Below, one piece after another: positions 54,690 to 64,000 of a stretch of DNA of 64,000 bases. The notes under the pieces were generated by a model. That model searched no databases. It worked only from the letters and a program-made list of their open reading frames with translations, and was not told where the DNA came from. The stretch spans positions 22,385,325-22,449,324 of the forward strand of contig NW_019211458.1 of assembly GCF_002443255.2 (NCBI RefSeq). Reading direction: 5' to 3'. The position numbers and the translations under genes are program-made. Origin of the DNA: Varroa destructor. Taxonomy: Eukaryota > Arthropoda > Arachnida > Mesostigmata > Varroidae. The stretch's first letter is position 1; each line of letters starts with the position of its first letter.

Positions 54690-57215
54690 GTATGTGTTCG
54701 TTGATTGTATGACTGTGCCTCTTTTGAATTATGGCGAGCTTTGTTAGCAATATCATCGATAAGTTACCGCGTCGGCAAGCAGTGCGCCCTATAAGGGGGG
54801 CGTCAACCGTGACACGGTTACTCGTTGAATTGATCCCATCGAAGCCGAGGTTGCAGTGAGGAGGGCCAGGAGAATGAAGGAGAAACGCAAGCAGACAAAC
54901 GGCCAAATCAGGGAAACAAATACACGGAAATATATAGCAGCGTTCGAAATCAACCCCGTCCACGACGGCACTTACGTTTTACCTCACTCCAAACTGACAC
55001 GCTTATCTCAGTGATCGAGCCGAAGCACATTCGAAAAAGGACTTGAACAACCGCATGCCAAGCGCGAATCCAGCGTGGGCTTGATGCTTCAATACGGCCA
55101 GATGCGGTGCCAGCGGCCGGAAACGCAGGAACCCACATAGGCTAGCCGTCGTTGTCAGGAGCTGATTCTGCGACAGGCACGACGACATCAACTGATGTCA
55201 TGTGGATTACAAGGACCTGGTGCTGAATTAAATTGAGAGACAAGGTTGAGCTCATTCATAGTTTTTGGGCTCATTGTTGTCGAGCCCATCATTGCTGTGA
55301 TACGTGCGCAACAACTGTGTCGTTTGGTGACAATTACCCTTTGTAGTAATTTATGAACAATGAAAGTACGCAACACTTCCTTGTTTGTTATTTTCATATG
55401 TTGTAATTAACAACGAGTTGGAATTTTAGGTTTAATCTATTTAGGTGCTTCTTGTATGTAATCTATATTTATCTGTGCGTTATTCATGTAAGTGGGATAG
55501 TTTACATATACTATTTTATGCAATAATAATTTTTTATTATTTAAATATAAAACGATAGTGAAGTTTCGATCCTAATATTCTACTTTCAATAGTGCATTGG
55601 CTACTTTATACGTGATTTTGCAAAGAACGTTTTTATCAAGTCTTAAGCTAAATGAAGTCTTCATGGACGAAATATTCGAAAAAAAATACATCAATAATGC
55701 CTGCAAATGAATGCAATGCTTTATATTTGCCATGTCGTATATCTTCTAATGACCTTTCACCTTTGCAATGAGTACACTATAAGCTATATATATATATATA
55801 GCTAAGCTTACAACTTATATAACTTGTTATATATAAAACGTTTTACTTTATAGACTAAAATTTTCCATTTTTACGAGTTAAATTGTAAAATAATTTTAAC
55901 GTAGCTAAGGCAATTTCTTTCCTAAATTTGTGTTCTATTGTTCTTATAATGAACAATTTTGGCCACAAAAAATAAAGCCGAAGTACTTTAGGCCACAGAA
56001 TTTTACCTCATTGCCAATGTTTGCTGCAGTTGATGCTTCTCTTTTAGGCATAGCCCTTAAAGAACGGCGGATAGCACGTCGGCCTTGTTGGCATTATCAA
56101 CTTAGCTGCTACCCTGATCTGAATAACGGCGTATCTGACATACTCAAGGGAGCGTCAACCCGTAATCAGTAGCTATTTGAGCTAAGTGGATTTTCATTTT
56201 ATTACCAGCGTCACAAGCTCGTCGTAGCTGTCGTTATGATTCCGCTTATGCTTCGGCGCCTAAATTGCTTCAGCTAGTGTTGTTCTGATGTCGAGACGTC
56301 GCTGTTTAGCCGCGTGGTCCCAAGGCTGACCAGCGGATAGGGCCAGGTTTGCCACGTCTACTCACATGGCTATTTTGATATGTTTCTGCCGTTTTTGTGG
56401 GATTATTTTCTGTAGGTCTCGCTCGTTTACTTGATCCTACCGGATCACCCGAGCAATTACCATTGTTGTGCTTGTTATAAATTATACCACAAGCGCCAAT
56501 CATTCGCTTATTTGTTATACCTGCAGTATTGCCTATTTTTCATTATTATTCTCTGTTCTCTCATCGCTGAAATCACAATTGGAAGGACCTTCAATTTTGC
56601 TATTTCTCAAACGCCCATTCTGTACCCTCATATTCTACAGCTGCACATACATGTGTTGTACACAATAATTGATGATTAAGCTTTGTTAATCGCCATTATC
56701 ATGTATGATTATGTAATATAAAGCGTCGCTCAAAGGCCTCGAAAGTACATGAACGGTTGCTATTTGCTGCTTTTAGCAATGACAAGAAACGCTGGTCTGG
56801 CTAGGTCGGCGTAGTGGACTAAATTTGTCCCCTTAATCTTTGCCAATACGGTCATTCAGTGCCATATTGGCCACTGGTTCCGTCTGTCCCTCTTGCGCAT
56901 CTATTTCCGTTCCCGAGCATCATAAATAGCAGCACATTTTGTAGGACATCTACGCCCTCAACGCAAAACAAGCACACAACTATGAACGTTATGCTACCAA
57001 ATGCGACAAGCAAACAGTATCTTTGCCTGAACCGTTCACAAGCGACTGTATTTTTTTTATCTGCAGAGGATGTGAATAGAAACGCACAAATCTAAATAGG
57101 ACCTCGCTGAAGTTGCTAGAACTGAGTGCCTTCTTCGCTTATGATGATGACGTCGCGTGGTGAAAGCGGCTGCAATAGCGACGAAAACAATTATCTATGC
57201 CGATCATCAAATTGC
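54690..57215. other. Region without supported gene
   Basis: GC-moderate to about 55.2 kb, then strongly AT-rich. It holds a perfect AT-type palindrome AGCTATATATATATATATAG at 55782-55801 (arms extend to 55803). I see no coding structure. Confidence 0.6.
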
Positions 57216-57371
57216 CTATGAAGCGATAACTGGACCAATAAGAAACACGCTAACGACAACGATGACGGCAAAGCGGATGATTATTTTAAAACGGTCACAA
57301 TACCCACTGCTGCGACAGAACGGCCTCAGGCGTTTCCACGAGTCGGTAAATGAATCGGCTTCAGCTCCCAT
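57216..57371 (-). CDS. Small membrane-protein-like frame following an in-frame TAG
   Basis: 51 residues from ATG at 57371, with a basic/Cys segment (RPFCRSSGYCDRFK) and a strong hydrophobic helix (IIIRFAVIVVVSVFLIGPV). It is in the same frame as the exon at 57390-57488, separated by TAG and seven sense codons. It may be an independent small ORF, a read-through extension, or 3' UTR. Confidence 0.3.
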   Translation of the reverse strand: MGAEADSFTDSWKRLRPFCRSSGYCDRFKIIIRFAVIVVVSVFLIGPVIAS

Positions 57372-57372
57372 T

Positions 57373-57395
57373 ATGCATAGAGTGCTACTCTATGC
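57373..57395. repeat. Perfect hairpin over the TAG stop
   Basis: TGCATAGAGT and ACTCTATGCA form ten-base arms around a three-base loop. On the - strand the left arm contains the stop codon of the 57390-57488 frame. Confidence 0.9.
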
Positions 57396-57488
57396 ATTTA
57401 CCTGTGCTACTATTATAAGCAATGATAATGGCACGAACAGTGCTAGTGCGCCCTTATTTCCATCTCCAGGCATCTCGTCTAGTACTTG
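57390..57488 (-). CDS. Possible terminal exon with GPI-anchor-like C-terminus
   Basis: After a CGTTAACAG acceptor on the - strand, 32 codons read QVLDEMPGDGNKGALALF and then a hydrophobic tail (VPLSLLIIVAQVNA) ending at TAG (57392-57390). Small residues (GDGN) followed by a short spacer and a hydrophobic end are the hallmark of a GPI-attachment signal. It could also be an internal signal or membrane segment. Upstream exons should be at higher coordinates; the only candidate is at 57729-57920, and I found no good phase-matching donor there. Confidence 0.4.
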   Translation of the reverse strand, partial: QVLDEMPGDGNKGALALFVPLSLLIIVAQVNA

Positions 57489-57728
57489 CTGTTAACGAAG
57501 TATTGCACAATAACGAAAAATTCGTTATCTTGGGTTTTCTCTCCGACTAGTTTCCTAGGTGGTTACTTGTCGCTTTGGACATGGGCGGCGAGAGCGGCTT
57601 CAGTTTCGCCTAGCCCACTTACTACGCGGATGACAAATAGGAAGGGATGAGTATAGGATCAGTTTACGCAAGGAGGTCCTTTCGCTATATGTCTACCATC
57701 GTGCACATCATAAGTAAATATGGAACCT

Positions 57729-57920
57729 CTAGAGTAGCTTGGGTGCGCTTGCCTTTGTTTTCCAAGTTGGCTTCGTTGCGTGTGCTAACGAGACAACGTG
57801 ACCCGCATACGATATCGTAGTCATATGGTTCTGCCATTTCTCCACTGCCTGCTCAAGGATCCAGGTCACTTGGTCTAGGTAAGCAAAAACGTCGTCTCCG
57901 TGAACGCCTACATATCTACC
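57729..57920 (-). CDS. Possible last exon of a trypsin-like serine protease homologue
   Basis: After a CCCTTTTCTAAG acceptor on the - strand, 63 codons run to a TAG at 57731-57729. The sequence GRYVGVHGDDVFAYLDQVTW-ILEQ resembles the end of S1 proteases (GV.S....PDVF..V..Y..WI). The catalytic Ser region (GDSGGP) would be in an upstream exon that I could not find, and the loop between GV and DVF is short. Weak assignment. Confidence 0.3.
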   Translation of the reverse strand, partial: GRYVGVHGDDVFAYLDQVTWILEQAVEKWQNHMTTISYAGHVVSLAHATKPTWKTKASAPKLL

Positions 57921-60360
57921 CTTAGAAAAGGGCTATGTGTGAAGGCTAGGATGTTGTACATGTGTTTACATTAGATCGCGGTTATGAGAACAACAGTTAC
58001 TCGAGTAACGAGTACGAACCCGCTAAGTTCTGAATGGGGGAAATTTGCAGAACGCATAACCGGAACAAAGCTGACCCGTCAAGAATTAAAGGTTTTTACA
58101 GCGACTAGCCATCCCCTAACGATTCTTCAGCTTCTTCGCTTTGAAAGAACGAGCAGCATAAAGAAGAACACGAAAGAGATGGAAAAGGACTTTTCCGCAA
58201 GATTTTGTCGACAAAGTTCTTCTGTCTAGAATATAGGGCGCCTGTGATGAAGGTCGTAAGGTGTTACGAATGGATGTGGCCCGTGGGCAGAGAATAAGTG
58301 GGTAGGCAGAAGGCAACTGCGCTAATAAACTTGCAAATTATCTGCACATACCTGAAGGGCAGTTGAGCTTGTTAGCCAGAGAGATTGAATCAGTTACAAT
58401 ATATAAATTATGCGCGAATATATATATGACTGTCGTCATACTCTTACGTTTATGATAAAAGTTATGACAATAATACTTATTATAGTAGTAACTATTAATA
58501 ATTAGTAGTAGCTCTGCTTTTTTACTATGGATTAGTTCGTTCCGGAACGAACCGAATTGTTATTTAGCCTGTATTAAGTTGTTAATAGTAGTGCCGGTAC
58601 GGTAGAAGAACACAATTTCTTAAGTTTCTGCTTGCTCGCTTAGCATCTAACCGTTTGTGTCACCTTTCGATCTGCATTCAATATGTCTCCGAAAAACACT
58701 TTTACAAGCTACCTTGTATAGAAGTGCTTTACTATATCGTAGAGCTGTTCGGAGTAACGCAACTAGAGAACGAAATATTCGCAAATAACAATGGCGCTAG
58801 GTTTTTTTTTTGAGCAAACCGCAGTAATAAAGTGACCATCTCAGTCCGCTTCTGCCGTAATAGTTAGTAACTTAATTGTAAGAAATTCAAAAGCGCTATT
58901 GACAGGTAAAGCTTTTCAATATCTCGACAATCTTGGGTCGTATAGCACGAGCCACTTTTGATACTATCTTCAATACTTGGAACCTTTAAGGAGCAAGGAA
59001 CAAATCGAGAACCTAAACCTCAATAAATATAGCGAGTTCTACGTTCGGTGCTACTGCTAAACGGTGTGTCAGATGCCTGGCTTCCAGATCAAAGCAAAAC
59101 GTGTCCACGCCCGGTTTTAAACCCACATCACCTCATCATCATCTCTTGAAGATGGTTAGCAAACTCATTACTAGTGCAGCATTATGAGGACGACGAAGTA
59201 AACCTAGTATACTTAAGAAATGCAAAGACGATGAATTCTATTGCATAAGCCCACCTGTTGAGAGAGACTCATGGTAGCTTGACGACAGTGCGCTTTAGTG
59301 CCTTAAATACCTCATTTATTTAGGAATAACGCTAATATCCAGTTGACGATCATTCGGAACGGTGCCGATGTCAAATAATAAATGCAAAGAACCGACACAA
59401 GTTATCGATAAAGAAAGCACTGGCTTTTTCCTACATAAAGGTAGCATTTTATACATCGTGTGAAATGCCGTCAATCTGGAAGCATTTCAAGGCCAACTAA
59501 CTTATGACCTTGATCACGTGAAGCCAGGTTATCTAGAATACCCCTCAGGATTTCACGCTCAACAAGTAAGACTCGTCTTTTTGATTGTCGGCATACGACT
59601 ATTAGCTGAGGATGTCAAGAAGCTGTGCGAACTACCCGAAACATGAGCAATGGATCGACGCTATAGACCTGGAAAACTGTTTAACAACAATACAGACCTA
59701 GAAGTCCACGCTCCTGATAGCATACTTAGTATTGTTTACTGATGTACTCTCGAAAATCTTTGTATGGAAATTTGCTTTTTTTCTACCTGGTTCGGTAATG
59801 GCACCGACCCTAACCGTGTGCAACGGGTAGACCGTCACGCGTAAAACATCACTTGAATGGTAGTGGCGATCGCCCGTACCATAATAAGCAACACGATTCG
59901 CGCATCTTTTATGGTCCTAAGACGCAGGCATCGTAAGGTTCTCTGACTGATGTATCCGACCGGACAATACACTATCGGCGGGAAAAACCGTCGCACATCG
60001 CTCACATCAAAGCTGACACTCAATCTAGAAGGAGTCCCAGGTGGGTCTACCTATACCGTGGACCCTTTAGATATAGGGCGATCCTCACAGAGAAAGTATC
60101 TCGTCTATAATTACGTTTGCTGCGGAATGTTAATGAGTCAGTCATTCTTTTATTTTAGCTCATTTCATCAATTGTTTAACGGCAGTGCACTCGAACCACA
60201 TATATTTGTTACATACCCAAAAATTCCATAACTTGCCCAGCAGCTCATTCATGCGCCAAAATATATTTGTACAATCATTGGCCAATCAGCGCATAAGGCC
60301 ATGTAGAGATCTCACGCATCGCCGAGTTTGACCGAAGATATTTTCCTACCCTGTCCCCGT

Positions 60361-60440
60361 GATTGCGCTGTGACTAACACATTTGCCTGCTTGGCTTAGA
60401 GACCCGTCGTGGTCTGGGTTCGGATCCGGCCTTAGGCACA
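60361..60440 (+). mobile_element. Possible tRNA-derived SINE remnant
   Basis: B-box GGTTCGGATCC at 60417-60427, preceded by an A-box-like TGACTAACACATTTGCCTGC about 40 bases earlier. It shares GGTCTGGGTTCG with the element near 30493. No cloverleaf, tail or target-site duplication is evident. Confidence 0.3.
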
Positions 60441-62373
60441 CGTCTGGGATCTAGCTATTTGAAATCATGGCCTAAATACCAGACACACCGGAACTAAATA
60501 TCTGCACGTAGTTCATTTATGTAAAAGCTGTCTCCCTCTGCTTACTGATAATAGCACATGCGATAAATTGCTGTGAATGAGAAGGCACACTTACTGAGAT
60601 ATGTAGCGTCGTGGCTGTCCACCACAACGAGTACGGGCATTCGAGCCATTGCACACAATGCAAGTAACCGATTTCGTCTTTTACCGTTCATAAAGAGAAA
60701 TAGATGATTTGAGATATAGTATAGCAATTATCGTTACTCTCATCTATTCGATGATGACAACGATTATTTTCAAGTGACTTTCATGCTTTTTGTGACTATA
60801 TGTGAACCGGTTAATGGTACTGTGGAAAGACCTAAGGGACGCAGAGGGAATCCTCGTTACTAACCAGACTCATTGGAAAAAAATGATTGCGAAGAGAAAT
60901 AGCTGAGTGGGTCAGAATATCGATGAAGTGATCGATTGGCAATGTGGTTCAGAAACTGAAGGACAGAATGCCCTCTTCATTAAGGGGAAACCGAAATCGA
61001 ACACAGCGTAACGAGGAGACAGGATCATTCTAGCCGTAATGATTTTTCAATTGCGTCATAGGTGGCGAACTTTTAAGCCAGTGTCCATAAAAACGCTTCG
61101 ATATCGTGACGAAATGAATGGTTTTGTGCGTTGTAAGGTTTTCGACAAACAGTATAGACATTTCAAATGGGTTACACGTAGACCCAACTATGTTTTTAGA
61201 TTTATCGCTAGTGATGCTCGACAAGTCTACGCACGTTTTGATTCCACGAGTCCTTCAATCCAACAAGTCACACATCGGAGTAAGATAATGGCATATACAG
61301 TGATTTCCATCCACAGTTAGTGAATAAAATTATGCACACAGGACAATGCAATGACTTACTGCGAGTGGAATTATTGTCCCAGACGAAAGTGGTTCCCGAA
61401 TAAACTATGAAGTCATGCATGACAAAATTAGTGTACTAAAGTCAGTAGTTAAGGCCCGAAGATTCACTCGACTTAATCCGATCGAAGACGTGTGCAGTCA
61501 TGACAAACGAAGAGCCATGCGTGACGGAAATCGCGTGGAAATCAAAGCACACACAAGCCAAGCTGCAACTATGATTGCAGCCAAGGTCTGGGGACAACTT
61601 ACTAAGTGTCCGTTCGAAAATGCTTGTTCAGCGATAGTGTGTTATTATTAAAGCTATCACAAGCAAAGGAAGGCACCTTTCATATAAAAAAAATCGGCAC
61701 GCAGACAATTAGAGTACGGAGCTATCTTCGATTCAACTCGGCAATGTGAAATTTCCTTATTTGATTGGCCTTATTTGATTTGCCAAAGATTGTACCCTTT
61801 TAATACAAACGTTACGCTAGGGTTTTACAATCTTGAAATTGGTTTAATGATCGACACGGATCTGGTTCGTTATGTTCGTTACGGGCAAATCATGTACACA
61901 GCACATGAACGGCAACGACAAAAAAAGAACCGTTAGTTAAATGTGAATATTAAATTAAATGCCATTATTATAAAACAAGCAAATGCTTATAATCGCTTTT
62001 ATAAAGTTGTTGACTATAATAACTGCTAACTTGACTTGAATCCAAGTCCGGATCTAAGTAAAGTCCTACTTACTATCGTTGTTGGTTTACATGTACTGCT
62101 GTTTACCGAACGAACCGTACCAGGCTTTTCTAATAGTATCCGTATCTGTTGGGCGAAATCGGGTCATGAAAACGGCGACCAGACATTTTGTTTCTGCGAA
62201 AGCTGACCTATAAGATAACGTTATTATCGGGTGACAAATGTACCACAGCAGAAATAGGCGGCTACTTGAGTAAGAAATTTAATTTGCCCACAGTAAATCA
62301 CGATAATTGCATGCTTATCGATTGTCCTGCTACGAAACAATTCGTTAGCTCGTATAGGGCAAGTTTAATAGTG

Positions 62374-62375
<2 letters not shown>

Positions 62376-62424
<49 letters not shown>
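62376..62424. repeat. (TA)n microsatellite
   Basis: Long uninterrupted TA tract of about 48 bases. Confidence 0.96.
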
Positions 62425-62426
<2 letters not shown>

Positions 62427-63452
62427 GTATAATTCGATCCTTAATAGTACTAAGTTATGTTTTCTAGCGACGAGATCTAATAAATAACGTTAAAGCGTTC
62501 ATTAATGAAGCCCACCCTCAGCGCCTGTCTTTGCTACAATATGATTGTACTTCATCTTACGGAACGGCGTTAGCGCTACGCTAAATATACAAATCGTTGA
62601 GTTCGGTATTATGGCATCAATGAAAAGATTTATATATTTCGTATAGGTCGTGACAACCATACAATTGCAGATTATTGAGAATATCACGTAAATCATCGAT
62701 ATAATAATCATTGGAATGCAGCTATAATTACGTAGTTACTTGCCTAATGAAACTATGGATATGACATAAACGTTCCAAACCATCAGGCATTGATTTTATC
62801 CAAAAAGTTCAAGGTTTACTTATTTTAAGCTTTACGCTCTATAAAACTTTTGTTACGGATAGCGTCAAATGGCACTTTTTAGGCAAACTCCGACAATTCA
62901 TCTAAATTGAAAACGCAGCGACTAGTAGAGGTGACGGATTTCAAGGCATAGATGTAATAAATTTTGAGCTTTTGAGAAGACAATGTTAGTTTTACTCGAG
63001 ATTTGATTAGGGCTAAGGGTATCATCTTGTAGAACCCGTTTAAGATGGACAACGGAAATCTGGCTAGCTATTAACCGTATACCATGACATGTAAAATAGA
63101 AAAAAAAATGAGATAATAGTCGTACGATGGGCAATACCGAACGCTCTCAAAATTCGGAAGACCATTACAGTTGAACGTTCCGAAGATTATGCGTCCTGAT
63201 GTAATAGGCAGACTGCGATCGTGAGTCCATTTACGATTTCGTTTCTCTTTCGTTACTTTATTTGAGGCATGTATAACGCGTAACCGAACATAACGCAAAA
63301 CCCATTTTACAGAGGGATAAAAGGGCCGTGAAGGCCGCAGTAAGACAGGATTCAGCTAAACACTTGCTATGTTCACAATCTTAAGGTAGGCCTTAGAATG
63401 CCTAAAGAAGGAGACATCGGATTTCTACAACTTTAGCCGCAAATTACAAAGG

Positions 63453-63485
63453 CCGTAGAAACAACTATAGTTGTTCTTTCTACGG
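63453..63485. repeat. Near-perfect 33-bp palindrome
   Basis: CCGTAGAAA at the left end pairs with TTTCTACGG at the right, and CAACTATAGTTG in the middle is itself palindromic; only three extra bases break the symmetry. Confidence 0.85.
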
Positions 63486-63813
63486 TAATGTCACATTGAT
63501 GCGGCTCGTATTATTGCTACAACTGCGATTACAACGACCCCAACCGATATTACCCCTGTGACTGCAGTATCTTTCCAGTTCCAGAGTTCTCTATGTGGTG
63601 TATGTACATCTTAGAGGGGAAGGGGGGCGGGAATCGAAATAATGGGAAGAAAGTGGAAAATTAAGCCTAGCGGGGATAGGAAACTTTTAATAACGAGTCG
63701 CTTCCTACAAGTAACACTAGAGCCGTACGGACCGTCCGAAGTCTTCTAAGAAGATCTAAGATAGCCGTGTCGCTACGTAGAGGCACAGCGAGAAGCAGGA
63801 CGGGGAGGAATCG

Positions 63814-63835
63814 AAAAAAAAAAAAAAAAAAAAAA
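63814..63835 (+). repeat. Poly(A) run of 22
   Basis: Follows a GC-richer stretch (about 63660-63813). It could be a retroposon tail: AATCGAAA occurs both near 63634 and just after the run. The A-rich context makes any target duplication ambiguous. Confidence 0.6.
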
Positions 63836-64000
63836 TCGAAAAACGGCCACAACTACTGACATCGAAACGATCAATATAATCAGTAAAAAATCAATAAGAA
63901 ATCCTATGCAACCTTTTTAATTTAGCAGAATTACATAAGGTTAGGACAAAATAATTGCTTGGTCTATACATATATACATAGGGAGATATGGCGGAAGCCG

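Larger units (their letters stand above)
57930..64000. other. Region without supported gene
   Basis: AT-rich with short frames on both strands that lack motifs. It holds a tRNA-like B-box element near 60417, a TA microsatellite at 62376-62424, a near-perfect palindrome at 63453-63485 and a run of 22 A at 63814-63835. Confidence 0.55.

Noticed and set aside
61039..61651. Two basic + strand frames (93 and 78 codons) that could suggest a transposase.
   Set aside because: No catalytic motif, no terminal inverted repeats, and frame lengths compatible with chance.

Overview
This is a eukaryotic nuclear window. It has spliced genes with GT..AG introns, a TATA box paired with an arthropod-type TCAGT initiator, poly(A) signals, many microsatellites and one 25-base run of N (an assembly gap). 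Base composition is moderately AT-rich. Gene style and the secreted, cysteine-rich or tyrosine-rich products suggest an arthropod, perhaps a mite or tick. That assignment is inference; no marker gene fixes the species.

The centre (about 11.27-37.18 kb, + strand) is one large gene for a secreted prosaposin-like polyprotein. I could trace about 26 exons by splice sites, reading phase and the six-cysteine saposin pattern. The order is signal peptide, one SapA-type domain, then about 20 tandem saposin B-like domains, roughly 1,860 residues in all. Vertebrate prosaposin has four. About 16 domains keep all six cysteines at normal spacing. The others are decayed or shortened: D4 is broken, D5 has three Cys replaced by Arg, D12 has a shortened helix region, D13 has lost C1, C2, C5 and C6 together, and D20 is compact. 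Internal duplication is visible at block level (exons 15-16 versus 17-18) and as a copied intron/exon border (32.77 kb versus 34.11 kb).

On the - strand, 52.40 to 45.25 kb, four phase-consistent exons encode a secreted protein of about 390 residues rich in Tyr, Arg, Asp, Asn and Pro, with degenerate PDYR/DNRY repeats. It looks like an extracellular matrix or cuticle-type protein, but I do not recognise the family. About 450 bp away and divergent is a candidate + strand gene start (52.85-53.22 kb). Its next intron would hold a 30-bp minisatellite (27 perfect copies), the N gap and a long GT repeat.

Elsewhere the evidence is thinner: a Frizzled-CRD-like cysteine-rich frame at 39.1-39.5 kb (+), an antisense coding-like stretch with one stop inside a saposin-gene intron at 19.5-19.9 kb (-), a possible GPI-anchor terminal exon at 57.4 kb (-), and a serine-protease-like C-terminal exon at 57.7-57.9 kb (-). 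The first 11 kb, most of 37.2-45.2 kb and 58-64 kb show no gene I can support, only simple repeats, inverted repeats and a few tRNA-like B-box remnants.
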